DNA from: an uncultured Lachnospiraceae bacterium
GTDB taxonomy: Bacteria; Bacillota; Clostridia; Lachnospirales; Lachnospiraceae
DNA: 64,000 bases
Direction of reading: 5' to 3'
NCBI GenBank assembly: GCA_934385475.1
Contig: CAKRPS010000003.1
Span: 36,815 to 100,814, forward strand
Position 1 is the stretch's first letter; each line of letters begins with the position of its first letter. The notes beneath the pieces are model-generated. The model was not told where the DNA came from. It searched no databases and saw nothing but the letters and a program-made list of their open reading frames with translations. The translations under genes and the position numbers were made by a program. Positions 45,848 to 55,191 of the stretch are shown piece after piece.

Positions 45848-47323
45848 TTATGCCTTCCGGTTTTCCTCCAGAATCTCACGGATGAGTACACGCTCATCCA
45901 TCGGATGCTTGACTCCGCAGATTTCCTGATAGTCCTCATGTCCTTTTCCGGCAAGGACGATAATATCTCCCGGCTCTCCATGTGCGATCGCATAGGCAAT
46001 CGCCTCCTTGCGGTCAGAAATCTCCACATAGGCACCATCTGTCTTACTGATTCCGGTCTTGATATCCTCAATGATAGCCTGTGGCTCCTCATAGCGTGGA
46101 TTGTCAGACGTGATGATCGTCAGGTCAGCCATCCTGCCGCTCACCTCACCCATCTCAAATCTTCTTGATCTGGCGCGGTTTCCACCACAGCCAAACAGGC
46201 AGACCAGTCTGTGCGGATGGTACTCCCGCAGCGTCGTAAGAAGGCTCTCAAGCGCCATCGCATTGTGCGCATAATCGATCATCAGGGTAAAATCATCCGA
46301 AACCTTCACCATCTCGATCCTTCCCTTTACTTTTGCCTTGAGCAGAGCCGCGCGGATCTTATCCTCTGACACCTCGAAATGTCTGCATATCGCAATCGCC
46401 GTCAGCGCGTTATAAACGCTGAACTTACCGGGAGTTGCGATCTCCACATGAAAATTCATAAGACCGCTGACATCAAATCCAACCCCAAGGGCACCTGCCT
46501 GTTTCAGAAACGTGATATTTTCTGCCCGCAGATCTGCCTGCGAATCAATTCCAAACGTCTCCACGCTGCAGGTATGATCCTTCAGGATATCCTGCCAGTG
46601 CTCATCATCCTTATTTACAATGCCAACCCTGCACTGTCTGAACAGAAGGCTCTTGCAGTGCATATAGTCCGCAAAATCCTTATGTTCTGCCGGACTGATA
46701 TGATCCGGTTCAATATTCGTGAAAATACCGAAGTCAAAGACAAAGCCCTGCGTTCTGTGCAGCATGAGTCCCTGGGATGAAACCTCCATCACCACCGTAT
46801 CGCATCCGGCATCTGCCATCTGTCTGAAATATTTCTGGATCAGATAGGACTCCGGTGTGGTATGGTCAGCATGGATATGTTCCTCTCCGATAATGATCTC
46901 TATCGTTCCGATCAGGCCCACCTTGCGTCCCGCCTGTTCCAGAATCGATTTGACCAGATAAGTAGACGTTGTCTTTCCCTTCGTTCCGGTGATTCCGATG
47001 ATCTTCATCTCCCTGGCCGGATGCCCGAAAAAGGCAGCGGAGATAAATGCCATTGCATAGCGCGTATTCTCTACCTTCAGGACTGTGACATCGCTCTCCT
47101 TTGGCAGATCGATCTCCCGCTCTACCAGAAGTGTTGTGGCTCCCGCCTGCACTGCCGCCGCCGCAAAATCGTGTCCATCTACGACTGCCCCCGGAATACA
47201 TACAAAAAGACAGCCTTTTGTCACCTTTCTGGAATCATAGATAATATCCGTGACCTCACGGTCGAGCGTTCCCCTGATACATTCATATGTCAATTCTTCC
47301 AACAGATCCTTTAATACTGCCAT
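45848..47323 (-). CDS. murE: UDP-MurNAc-L-Ala-D-Glu:meso-diaminopimelate ligase MurE
   Basis: Cytoplasmic ATP-dependent ligase adding the third residue of the peptidoglycan stem. The 491-residue protein has the ATP loop GITGTKGKTTSTYLV, the central-domain LMIDYAHNAMALESLL and the specificity motif SDNPRYEEP; the DNPR form indicates meso-diaminopimelate rather than lysine. The ATG at 47323 (MAVLKDLLEEL) is preferred to earlier starts because of its distance from AAAGGA. It heads a long operon with priA and is well away from the dcw cluster at the left edge. Confidence 0.93.
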   Translation of the reverse strand: MAVLKDLLEELTYECIRGTLDREVTDIIYDSRKVTKGCLFVCIPGAVVDGHDFAAAAVQAGATTLLVEREIDLPKESDVTVLKVENTRYAMAFISAAFFGHPAREMKIIGITGTKGKTTSTYLVKSILEQAGRKVGLIGTIEIIIGEEHIHADHTTPESYLIQKYFRQMADAGCDTVVMEVSSQGLMLHRTQGFVFDFGIFTNIEPDHISPAEHKDFADYMHCKSLLFRQCRVGIVNKDDEHWQDILKDHTCSVETFGIDSQADLRAENITFLKQAGALGVGFDVSGLMNFHVEIATPGKFSVYNALTAIAICRHFEVSEDKIRAALLKAKVKGRIEMVKVSDDFTLMIDYAHNAMALESLLTTLREYHPHRLVCLFGCGGNRARSRRFEMGEVSGRMADLTIITSDNPRYEEPQAIIEDIKTGISKTDGAYVEISDRKEAIAYAIAHGEPGDIIVLAGKGHEDYQEICGVKHPMDERVLIREILEENRKA

Positions 47324-47370
47324 ATATGTCATCCTTTCCGTTCTGTTACTATATAATATGCCTACTTTAT

Positions 47371-47399
47371 AAGATAGCATGAAAAAGATACTTTTTCAA
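47371..47399 (-). promoter_or_regulatory. Possible promoter of the murE operon
   Basis: Minus-strand TTGAAA (47394-47399), 17-bp spacer and TATCTT (47371-47376); the surroundings are very AT-rich, so other start points are possible. Confidence 0.4.
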
Positions 47400-47514
47400 A
47401 TTTCGTTTTTGTTTATAGTTTTTCATTTTTTTATAATATTTAAAACACACTTTCATCACAATTTCCCCATATCATAAATCTCAGATAGTTAATAAACTAT
47501 CTCCCCCCTCATAA

Positions 47515-47561
47515 GAAACTACAGAAGCGCCCGGGATTTTCCCAGGCGCTTTTGTAGTTTC
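47515..47561 (-). terminator. Hairpin downstream of the phosphofructokinase-like gene
   Basis: A 20-bp-class stem (GAAACTACAGAAGCGCC against its complement at the other arm, loop GGGATTTTCC region) lies 37 bp after the kinase stop codon. The T tract is weak (TTTCTTAT), but the stem is very stable. Confidence 0.7.
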
Positions 47562-47597
47562 CGTATTGTATTTTATGTAAACCATCTTGTTTTACAT

Positions 47598-48536
47598 CTA
47601 CCCGATCTTCTCAACCACGATCTTCTTCTGTAATTCCTGCGCCGTGTCCATCGGAATACAGGCGCTTTCCATGGTTGTCGCATTGGCTGCCGACATGGCA
47701 CAGGCACGCATAAGCGCCTGTTCCTCTGTCTCCTTTTCCTCATAGGCGATTGCGTAGGCTGCCACCACACTGTCACCGCATGCCACGGTATTGACCGCTT
47801 TTACCTTTGGTGCCTTTGCATAGTACACACCTTCGCCGGATACACAAAGTAGTCCTTTGTCTCCCATGGAGACAACTACCCTTCCGATCCCTTTTTTGCG
47901 CAGCTCCTTTGCCGCCTTCACGACCTCCTCCCGGTCAGCCAGCTTATGTCCCACAATAAATTCCAGTTCCTTCCAGTTCGGCTTGATCAGATCGGGGGCT
48001 GCCTCGATCCCTTTTCTCATGCTTTCCCCACTGGAATCCAGATAAACCGGGATTTCCTTCGCCTTTGCTCTCTTGGTCAGTTTCCTGTAGACATCATCCG
48101 CAATACCGTTTGCCACGGAGCCGGACAGGATCACCAGACTGCCGCTCTCCAGCAGCTTTTCATACTGCTCCCAGAATTTCTCCTGCTGATCCGGGCCAAT
48201 ATTCGGCCCCGGCTCCAGCAGTTCCGTCACATATCCATCATCTGCCACAATATTCATATTACTCCGGGTCTCGTCCTCAAGTTTCACAAAATGACAGAAT
48301 GCTCCCCGGCGGAGTAGTTCCTCTTCGATAAACTGCCCACTGAAGCCTCCCAGATAGCCCGTCGCCGCAACCGGGTAGTCATATTGCCGCAGGATCTTCG
48401 TCACATTGACACCCTTACCGCCTGCGATCTTTATGACCGTTTTCATCCGGTTCACATGTCCCACCAGAATCCCCTGTGCTGTGTAGGTTTTGTCCACAGC
48501 CGGATTTAACGTAACCGTAATGATTTTCTTTTCCAT
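47598..48536 (-). CDS. PfkB-family 1-phosphofructokinase-like kinase
   Basis: Sugar-phosphate kinase of the PfkB/FruK/LacC group, 312 residues. Motifs are TLNPAVDKTY at the start, GGKGVNVTKIL (sugar binding) and NTVACGDSVVAAYA near the end, where the catalytic Asp sits in ACGDS instead of the more usual GAGDS. No fructose PTS genes or FruR regulator are adjacent, so fructose-1-phosphate and tagatose-6-phosphate both remain possible. AGGAGGGGG precedes the ATG at 48536. It follows recJ closely on the same strand. Confidence 0.85.
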   Translation of the reverse strand: MEKKIITVTLNPAVDKTYTAQGILVGHVNRMKTVIKIAGGKGVNVTKILRQYDYPVAATGYLGGFSGQFIEEELLRRGAFCHFVKLEDETRSNMNIVADDGYVTELLEPGPNIGPDQQEKFWEQYEKLLESGSLVILSGSVANGIADDVYRKLTKRAKAKEIPVYLDSSGESMRKGIEAAPDLIKPNWKELEFIVGHKLADREEVVKAAKELRKKGIGRVVVSMGDKGLLCVSGEGVYYAKAPKVKAVNTVACGDSVVAAYAIAYEEKETEEQALMRACAMSAANATTMESACIPMDTAQELQKKIVVEKIG

Positions 48537-48566
48537 ATAATCCCCCTCCTTCTCTATCATCTAAAC

Positions 48567-50342
48567 TTAGCAATAATTCTGCATGACCATCTGTAGCTGC
48601 TCCCGTCCCTGATAGCTGTTGATCGTCGGATAATACAGCACACTCATACAGATTCCGGAAGCGCTGCCCTGATACAGAGAGCGCCTGCTCTCCACTCCGA
48701 ATTTCTCATCCAGAAAGGCATGAAAGCCCTCCAGATCGCCAAAATAGATCAGGTCATATTCTTTTCCCTGCTCATCTGCCACCTGATATTTTCCCACATT
48801 TGCGTTTTTGCCCAGAATCTTTCCTTTCCGGAACCACACATTCTTCTGCGCAAACACCGGCTTGGAATTGCCGTTTCCAAAGGGCTCTAGTACCGAAAGC
48901 TGCTCCACAAGCTTCTTCGTCACATAGTTCATCGGCATCGGGACATCAATGATCACCTTTTCCTCAAAATCCTCCTCGGTAAGTCCGCAGTGCGCGTTCA
49001 GGAATTCCCGAAAAGGCTCTATATTTTCTTCCGTCATGGACACGCCTGCCGCCAGCTTATGTCCTCCGTACTTTGTATACAGTTCCTTGCACTCACTCAT
49101 CCTGTCATACATATGATAGGCATCAATCGACCGGCCGGAGCCCTTGACACCGTCCTCCGCATCCGTCAGGACAAACGCCGGCTTGTGATACTTCTCCCGC
49201 AGTCTCCCCGCGATAATGCCCGCAAGACTTTCATGACACTCCTTCAGATAGACGACCAGCACCTTGTCCTCCTTCAGTTCTCCATTGTCAATCATCTCTT
49301 CAGCGCGTTTCGTCTCCTGCACGGTCATATTTTTGCGGCTGTCGTTCAGCTCCTTTAGTTCTCCGGCGATCACCGTCGCCTGCGCTACATTCTCCGTCAA
49401 GAACATATCGAGTGCCCGCTGTGCAGTATCCAGTCTCCCGGTCGCATTGAGACAAGGCCCCAGCACAAAACCGATATGATAGGCTGACAGTGGCTTTCCC
49501 CAAAGCTTGTTTACCTCCAGAAGTGCCCGCATCCCCGGATTCTGCGTATGCTCCAGCTGCCGCAGACCGTACTTGACGAAAATACGGTTCTCCTTTACCA
49601 GCTCCATCACATCTCCCACCGTTGCAAATGCCGCAAAGGGAAACAGCTCCTCTAACAGCTTCTCCTTTGTCTCCTGCCCGAGAGCGATCTGATCCAGCAA
49701 AACCTGTATACACTTATAGGCCACCACCGCGCCACAGATTCCCTCAAAGGGATAGCCACAATCCTTCTGCTTCGGATCCACGACCGCATCGGCACAGGGC
49801 GGACATTCTGTCCGTTCTCCGTCTGCTGTACTCTCGTAGGGTACTTCATGGTGATCCGTCACGATGACGGTCATTCCCAGTTCCTTCGCCAGACGAATCT
49901 GTGCGTCCGCAGCGATCCCATTATCACAGGTCACAATGGTATCCACTCCATCTTCTCCGGCCTGTTGTATCAGCGAATCATTCAGCCCATAACCATCCAG
50001 AATCCGGTGCGGTATCACCTCATCCACATCGGCCCCGCATTCCCGCAGCCCCCGCACCAGTATGTAGGTAGAACAGACTCCGTCAATATCATAATCTCCG
50101 ATTACACGGATCTTTTTTCCTTCTGCTATCTTATCTTTCAGGATCTCTGCCGCCTTCTGAACATCCTTCAACAGATAAGGCGAAGGGATATCCTCTGGTG
50201 TTCCATAAAGAAACTCCTGTATCTCCTCTTCTCCGACAATATCCCTGTTGCGGATGACCCTGGCGATCACAGGATCAATCCCGTATTTTTGTGCTATTTC
50301 AGCAAAGTCGGCCCGTTTTGCCGTTATTACCCACTTTGACAT
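48567..50342 (-). CDS. recJ: Single-stranded-DNA-specific exonuclease RecJ
   Basis: 5'-3' ssDNA exonuclease of the DHH family in recombination and mismatch repair. The 591-residue protein has IGDYDIDGVCSTYI (DHH motif I), TCDNGIAAD, IVTDHHEVP (DHH motif) and the DHHA1 region KGSGRSIDAYHMYD and YGGHKLAAGVSM. The start at 50342 has GAGGAG upstream; an ATG four codons earlier overlaps it. It is at the short end of the family, lacking the long Bacillus-type C-terminal domain. Confidence 0.95.
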   Translation of the reverse strand: MSKWVITAKRADFAEIAQKYGIDPVIARVIRNRDIVGEEEIQEFLYGTPEDIPSPYLLKDVQKAAEILKDKIAEGKKIRVIGDYDIDGVCSTYILVRGLRECGADVDEVIPHRILDGYGLNDSLIQQAGEDGVDTIVTCDNGIAADAQIRLAKELGMTVIVTDHHEVPYESTADGERTECPPCADAVVDPKQKDCGYPFEGICGAVVAYKCIQVLLDQIALGQETKEKLLEELFPFAAFATVGDVMELVKENRIFVKYGLRQLEHTQNPGMRALLEVNKLWGKPLSAYHIGFVLGPCLNATGRLDTAQRALDMFLTENVAQATVIAGELKELNDSRKNMTVQETKRAEEMIDNGELKEDKVLVVYLKECHESLAGIIAGRLREKYHKPAFVLTDAEDGVKGSGRSIDAYHMYDRMSECKELYTKYGGHKLAAGVSMTEENIEPFREFLNAHCGLTEEDFEEKVIIDVPMPMNYVTKKLVEQLSVLEPFGNGNSKPVFAQKNVWFRKGKILGKNANVGKYQVADEQGKEYDLIYFGDLEGFHAFLDEKFGVESRRSLYQGSASGICMSVLYYPTINSYQGREQLQMVMQNYC

Positions 50343-50449
50343 TTTGCTCCTCATTTCTGTATAACATGACCTCTTTTTTATATTACCACATTCCCGGGCA
50401 ATTTCCCATTACGCAGACTCACAGAAAGAGACATTATGGATTCAGACAG

Positions 50450-50477
50450 ACAGAAAGCCCCGGCGCATGCCGGAGCT
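50450..50477 (-). terminator. Terminator of bioY
   Basis: Minus-strand AGCTCCGGC (50469-50477) pairs with GCCGGGGCT (50456-50464), followed by TTTCTGTCTGTC. It lies about 40 bp after the bioY stop codon. Confidence 0.65.
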
Positions 50478-50514
50478 TCACATCTTGGGCTTTCTATCAC
50501 TACTTCTGTTATTT

Positions 50515-51084
50515 TTACTGCAAAAGATTCATTCTCACCAGACGCTTGCGAATCTCTCCCCCCACTATGAAAGCAAGGATCACCGAGATCACATCCTTGA
50601 TCAGATAAGGAACTGACACTAACAGGAAGGACTCCGCAAAGCTCTTCTGCATAATGACCATGAACTGTACCGTTCCAAGCAGATGACATACAGCCAGTCC
50701 CACTATTCCCACTGCCACACCGGCAATCTTGTTTTTCATCAGGGTACCTGCTCCGCACAGCATCGCCATGAAGATAAAGCCCCAGATAAAACCTCCTGTG
50801 TAACCGACAAGAGTCTGCGCACCACCATGAAATCCTGTAAACACCGGTGCTCCGACTGCTCCGAGCAGAATATAGACAATGACGCTGACTGCTCCGTATT
50901 TCCATGCAAGAACCACTCCGATCAGGGCTACCGCAAAGGTCTGCAGGGTAATGGGTACTCCCGTTGGCATCGGTATGGATACCTGGGAAAGGATTGCCAG
51001 AATTGCTGCAAACATGGCAATCTCAACCAGCACCGTCGTAGATGTTCTCTTTTTTGTCTCGTTTGTCTCTTTTGTCTTTTCCAT
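50515..51084 (-). CDS. bioY: Biotin transporter substrate-specificity subunit BioY
   Basis: S-component of an energy-coupling-factor biotin importer: 189 residues with six hydrophobic helices and family motifs VSIPMPTGVPITLQTFAVAL and GGFIWGFI. The energising EcfAT genes are not in the window. A BirA operator and promoter lie directly upstream, so expression should fall when biotin is plentiful. No biotin synthesis gene is adjacent. Confidence 0.95.
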   Translation of the reverse strand: MEKTKETNETKKRTSTTVLVEIAMFAAILAILSQVSIPMPTGVPITLQTFAVALIGVVLAWKYGAVSVIVYILLGAVGAPVFTGFHGGAQTLVGYTGGFIWGFIFMAMLCGAGTLMKNKIAGVAVGIVGLAVCHLLGTVQFMVIMQKSFAESFLLVSVPYLIKDVISVILAFIVGGEIRKRLVRMNLLQ

Positions 51085-51142
51085 AACAAAAACTCCTTAT
51101 ATTCAGAATGATCACCGGATATTCTTTTCCGGAAACACTCTT

Positions 51143-51196
51143 AGTATATAAGGAGTTTCTTTGATTGTCAACTTATTTTTATTTTAGGTTAACAAT
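51143..51196 (-). promoter_or_regulatory. bioY promoter with BirA operator
   Basis: Minus-strand ATTGTTAAC (51188-51196) and GTTGACAAT (51164-51172) are inverted half-sites, one mismatch, 15 bp apart: the BirA operator layout. The right half contains the -35 TTGACA, followed after 17 bp by TATACT (51143-51148), so BirA-biotinyl-AMP would cover the promoter. Confidence 0.85.
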
Positions 51197-51202
51197 TATG
51201 TG

Positions 51203-51439
51203 TTACGGTTTCATGCCTTTCAGTTCTTCTATCATGGACATATCCTCCGCACTCAGCTTCAGATTTGACTCAAAGTTCTCTCCATCCGGTGTTGTCACGC
51301 GGATTTCAATGACGCTTCCCTCTTTAATTCCCTTCTGGGAAACCGCCTTTAAGAACAGTGGAAACTTTGGATGATTGTTCGTAAAACGTTTCCACATATT
51401 CAAAAGCTGAAAAATAGCTGCCGGATTCTGAAAATTCAT
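51203..51439 (-). CDS. Conserved-looking small protein coupled to aspS
   Basis: A 78-residue cytoplasmic protein, start MNFQNPAAIFQLLNMWKRF, with a helical N-terminus followed by a strand pattern (GSVIEIRVTTPDGENFESN) and an acidic helix (SAEDMSMIEELKGM). I do not recognise the family. Its ATG overlaps the aspS stop as TGATG, a firm sign of coupled translation with the synthetase gene. Base composition is like that of its neighbours. No signal peptide or cysteine motif. Confidence 0.7.
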   Translation of the reverse strand: MNFQNPAAIFQLLNMWKRFTNNHPKFPLFLKAVSQKGIKEGSVIEIRVTTPDGENFESNLKLSAEDMSMIEELKGMKP

Positions 51440-53256
51440 CAGGCTTCCTCCTTCGTTTCATCTCCTTCGGAATTCTCTGCCACGATCGCAATTCCCAATT
51501 CCTCAAGCTGCTTCTCATCTACCGTGCCGGGTGCCTCCGTCATCAGACAGGAAGCGTCTTTTACCTTCGGGAAGGCAATAACTTCACGGATACTGTCGGC
51601 ATGAACCAGAAGCATTACGAAACGGTCCAGACCATAAGCCAGTCCTGCGTGAGGTGGCACACCATACTTGAATGCACTTAACAGGAATCCAAACTGCTCC
51701 CATGCTTTTTCTTTGGTAAATCCTAATACTTCAAACATCTTCTCCTGGATATCATCCTGATGGATTCTGACGGAACCACCGCCCAGCTCCACACCGTTTA
51801 AGACGATGTCGTAGGCTTTGGCACGGACACGTCCCGGATCAGAGTCAATATACTGCCAGTCTTCTTCCATCGGCATGGTAAATGGATGATGCATTGCCAT
51901 GAAACGGTTCTCCTCATCGCTCCACTCCAGTAATGGGAATTCCACTACCCATAAGAAATTAAATTTGGACTCGTCAATCAGCCCAAGCTGTTTGCCCAGT
52001 TCCACACGGAGGGCTCCCAGTACGCTGTATACAATGTTCTTCTTATCAGCCGCGAATAAGAGCAGGTCACCCTTCTCTCCCTTCATGGCTTTCACTAAAT
52101 TATCCAGTTCTTCCTCTGTCATGAATTTGGCAAAAGAAGATTTATAAGTACCATCTTCCTGTACACACAGATAAGCCAGTCCTTTGGCACCATAGCCTTT
52201 GGCAAAGTCAACCAGGGCATCGATCTTCTTACGTGGCATACCTGCCTGTCCCTTTACATTCAGTCCACGGACAGAACCGCCATTCTCCAGTGCGGATGTA
52301 AATACGCCAAAGCCACAGCCTGCTACTACGTCCGATACATCGGTTAATTCCATTTCAAAACGGGTGTCCGGCTTATCAGAACCATAACGATCCATGGCTT
52401 CCTGCCAGGTCATACGTGGCAACGGTATCTGCACATCCAGACCAATCGCTTCCTTACATACATGCTGAATCAGTCTTTCATTTACTTCGATCACATCATC
52501 CACATCCACAAAGGATAATTCCATATCTGCCTGGGTAAACTCCGGCTGTCTGTCGGCACGAAGGTCCTCATCCCGGAAGCATCTTGCAATCTGGAAATAT
52601 CTGTCATAACCAGAGCACATTAACAACTGCTTATAAAGCTGTGGAGACTGTGGCAGGGCATAGAAGCTTCCCGGATGCACACGGCTTGGCACCAGATAGT
52701 CCCTTGCACCTTCCGGTGTGGATTTACACAGAATCGGTGTCTCGATTTCCAGGAATCCTTCCTTTGCCATAAAGGCACGCATCTCTGAAGCGATCTTACT
52801 GCGCAGGATCATCTTTTCCTGTAAATCCGGTCTTCTCAGATCCAGATAACGGTATTTTAAACGAATCTCTTCTTTGGTCTTGGAATCTGCCTCTACCGGG
52901 AACGGAGGTGTCTCTGATTCTGATAAGATACGCACCTGATTGGCACGTACTTCGATTTCTCCGGTTGCCAGATTCTCATTGACGGCACCGGAACGTTTCT
53001 CTACGTTACCAACAACAGCGATCACAAATTCGCTTCTCATCTTCTCTGCTTTTGCGAAAGCCTCTGCTCCGCAGTCGTTCTCTTCAAAGATAATCTGTAA
53101 GATACCGGAACGGTCTCTTAAATCGACGAAAATAATTCCGCCCTTATTTCTCTGTTTCTGTACCCATCCCATGACGGTTACTTCTTCGCCTACATTCTGT
53201 GTAGACAGCTCTGCACAACGATGGGACCTTTTCCATCCCTTCATGGATTCTGCCAT
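51439..53256 (-). CDS. aspS: Aspartyl-tRNA synthetase
   Basis: Class II synthetase, 605 residues, bacterial type. N-terminal OB fold (VTVMGWVQKQRNKGGIIFVD), motif 2 region QSPQLYKQLLMCSGYDRYFQ and FRDEDLRADRQPEFTQ, the inserted GAD domain, and motif 3 GLAYGLDRFVMLLV. AGGAGG precedes the ATG. It follows hisS by about 33 bp, the usual hisS-aspS pair. Whether it also charges tRNA-Asn depends on GatCAB, not visible here. Confidence 0.97.
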   Translation of the reverse strand: MAESMKGWKRSHRCAELSTQNVGEEVTVMGWVQKQRNKGGIIFVDLRDRSGILQIIFEENDCGAEAFAKAEKMRSEFVIAVVGNVEKRSGAVNENLATGEIEVRANQVRILSESETPPFPVEADSKTKEEIRLKYRYLDLRRPDLQEKMILRSKIASEMRAFMAKEGFLEIETPILCKSTPEGARDYLVPSRVHPGSFYALPQSPQLYKQLLMCSGYDRYFQIARCFRDEDLRADRQPEFTQADMELSFVDVDDVIEVNERLIQHVCKEAIGLDVQIPLPRMTWQEAMDRYGSDKPDTRFEMELTDVSDVVAGCGFGVFTSALENGGSVRGLNVKGQAGMPRKKIDALVDFAKGYGAKGLAYLCVQEDGTYKSSFAKFMTEEELDNLVKAMKGEKGDLLLFAADKKNIVYSVLGALRVELGKQLGLIDESKFNFLWVVEFPLLEWSDEENRFMAMHHPFTMPMEEDWQYIDSDPGRVRAKAYDIVLNGVELGGGSVRIHQDDIQEKMFEVLGFTKEKAWEQFGFLLSAFKYGVPPHAGLAYGLDRFVMLLVHADSIREVIAFPKVKDASCLMTEAPGTVDEKQLEELGIAIVAENSEGDETKEEA

Positions 53257-53289
53257 TTGTTTTTCCTCCTAAACATTCTGTCAAAGAAC

Positions 53290-54564
53290 TTAGTTTTTCA
53301 GTTCTTCCTTATAGAATTCTTTAAATTCTTCATATCCCTGGGAAGTAAGCTGTTCCTTCTGGAACTTCTTATTCTTATTCATACGTGCCACCAGAATCTG
53401 GTTACCCAAAGCACGCTGCTCCTGCGCTTCCTTCATTACGGCGGATACCCGTTCTGCCGGTAATCCCTTTTCCATCAGATAGGCAACCTTCCTGCCTGCC
53501 TTTGGCACCTTGAAGCCGCTTTCCATCAAAAGCAGGATAATCCGCTCAAAGCCAATGGAAAAGCCACAAGCCGGTACATCATTACCGATAAACTTGCCTA
53601 CCATCTTATCATATCTTCCGCCACCGCCGCAGCTTCCGCCGAATTCCGGCATGGCAATCTCAAAAATAGTACCGGTATAGTAAGACATACCACGTACTAA
53701 AGTCGGGTCAAACACCAGCTCAAAGAAATCTCCCTTGGTGGCTTCCACGCTGTCGATGATCTCCTGAAAGCTTTCTTTGACACCCTGTGGCAGTACATCA
53801 GCAATCTTATCCGTCAGATAAGCGATTGCATTGTCTGCTGTCTCAATTCCTTTAAACAGCTCCATATATTTGGAAACGCTCTCTCCGGGGTATCCTGCTT
53901 CCAGCAGTTCTGCCTCCACCCCTTCGATACCAATCTTATCCATCTTATCCAGAATAATGAATATCTGGTCATAGTCTTCCTCGGCAAATCCGCTGTATGC
54001 AGCCATTGCTTTCAGAATCTGTCTGTCGTTGATACGGATCTGGAAATTCCGGAACCCTAACCTGCCAAGGGTTGTGGTCGTGGCAAGGATCAGCTCGATC
54101 TCTGCCAGATTGCTCGGCTCTCCCAGAATATCAATATCACACTGCATAAACTGGCGGTAACGGCCACGCTGCGGTCTGTCTGCACGCCATACATTACCAA
54201 TCTGCAATGCCTTAAACGGTGCCGGCAGCTCGTTGGCATGATTGGAATAATATCTTACCAGTGGCACTGTCAGGTCATAACGAAGTCCACCGTCTACCAG
54301 ATCTTCCTCGCTCTTTGCTTCTGCCAGACGAAGTTTCTCTCCTCTTTTCAAAATCTTAAAAATCAGTTTCTCGTTCTCACCGCCTGCCTTGCAGTTAAGA
54401 TTGGCGATATTCTCCACGCAGGGAGTCTCTATGGAGGTGAATCCAAAATTTCCATAGGTTTCCTTAATTACACTGATCACATAATCCCGGATTTCCATCT
54501 CTTCCGGCAAAATATCCTTCATACCGGTGACCGGCTTCTTGCTAAGTGCCATATCAATAACCAT
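53290..54564 (-). CDS. hisS: Histidyl-tRNA synthetase
   Basis: Class II synthetase of 424 residues (or 420 from the ATG at 54552, MALSKKPVTGMKDILP, which matches homologous starts but is 13 bases from AAGG). Motif 1 region GFTSIETPCVE, motif 2 GNVWRADRPQRGRYRQFMQ, the histidine-binding LVRGMSYYTGTIFEIA and motif 3 GFSIGFERI are present. The HisZ alternative is unlikely because no hisG is adjacent and the histidine motifs are intact. No T-box leader is seen upstream. Confidence 0.95.
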   Translation of the reverse strand: MVIDMALSKKPVTGMKDILPEEMEIRDYVISVIKETYGNFGFTSIETPCVENIANLNCKAGGENEKLIFKILKRGEKLRLAEAKSEEDLVDGGLRYDLTVPLVRYYSNHANELPAPFKALQIGNVWRADRPQRGRYRQFMQCDIDILGEPSNLAEIELILATTTTLGRLGFRNFQIRINDRQILKAMAAYSGFAEEDYDQIFIILDKMDKIGIEGVEAELLEAGYPGESVSKYMELFKGIETADNAIAYLTDKIADVLPQGVKESFQEIIDSVEATKGDFFELVFDPTLVRGMSYYTGTIFEIAMPEFGGSCGGGGRYDKMVGKFIGNDVPACGFSIGFERIILLLMESGFKVPKAGRKVAYLMEKGLPAERVSAVMKEAQEQRALGNQILVARMNKNKKFQKEQLTSQGYEEFKEFYKEELKN

Positions 54565-54595
54565 GCCTTTCTTCTTATTACAAATATACCGTTAA

Positions 54596-54624
54596 AGTGT
54601 ACACTTTTTTCATTCTTTTGACAA
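54596..54624 (-). promoter_or_regulatory. Promoter of hisS-aspS
   Basis: Minus-strand TTGTCA (54619-54624), 17-bp spacer and TACACT (54596-54601). The -10 lies in a palindrome, AAAGTGTACACTTT. Confidence 0.65.
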
Positions 54625-54825
54625 GTCTCTCCTGACGATGGTCACCCATACAAATATTATACGAATTTTATAAGTATTTTTCGTTTATTTATTCTGAAAA
54701 AAAGAGTATAACCGAGAAAATAAGCAACATATTTTATACTTTATTAAAAAGAGAGGGGTAATTTTTTGGAAAAAGTACAAAAAGTTTAAGTTACAACCGA
54801 AGCCTTAAAACTTCCCTGACCGGCA

Positions 54826-55111
54826 TGTGTACCAGCTGCCCGTGCCGGAGAAGCAGGACTCGGCTTTGCTGTAGTTGCTGAGGAAATCGGTCATCTGGCT
54901 ACCCAGTCAGCCAACACAGTACACGAGATCAACGAGATCATCGTTGACCACTCTGACAGAAATTGCAACGGACAATGCTGCTTCCTCCGAGGAGACCTCC
55001 AGCATTACTACCGAACTGGAACAGACCGTAAGCCGTTCCACCAGCAAGATCCAGTCCTTATCTGAAAATGCAAGAGCTCTTGTAGAAAACATGAAGAAAT
55101 TCAAGTTCTGA
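54826..55111 (+). pseudogene. Remnant of a methyl-accepting chemotaxis protein
   Basis: The plus strand carries the signalling tip of a chemoreceptor, [20 protein letters not shown] then [17 protein letters not shown], after which the frame is lost and a second frame continues [18 protein letters not shown] to ENMKKFKF and a stop at 55111. The join skips most of the C-terminal coiled coil, and there is no sensor domain, membrane helix or start codon. It is therefore a broken gene with a frameshift and internal deletion. Its presence implies that an ancestor had chemotaxis genes. Confidence 0.8.
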
Positions 55112-55137
55112 TAAACGGACAAACCAAGTATAAGCGC

Positions 55138-55172
55138 AAAAAACCTGTGAGCATATTGCCCACAGGTTTTTT
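55138..55172. terminator. Bidirectional intrinsic terminator
   Basis: AAAAAACCTGTG and CACAGGTTTTTT form a 12-bp stem with an 11-nt loop, T-rich on both strands. It ends the aldo/keto reductase transcript and once would have ended the chemoreceptor gene. Confidence 0.85.
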
Positions 55173-55191
55173 CATTCAAATCAGTTATTTT

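Larger units (their letters stand above)
54565..55191. other. Region between hisS and the aldo/keto reductase
   Basis: About 620 bp without an intact gene. It contains the hisS promoter, an AT-rich stretch (54640-54780) in which I see nothing definite, the chemoreceptor remnant and a bidirectional terminator. Confidence 0.6.

Noticed and set aside
54565..54780. T-box riboswitch before hisS
   Set aside because: No conserved T-box sequence, specifier stem or terminator/antiterminator pair could be found; only a plain promoter is visible.
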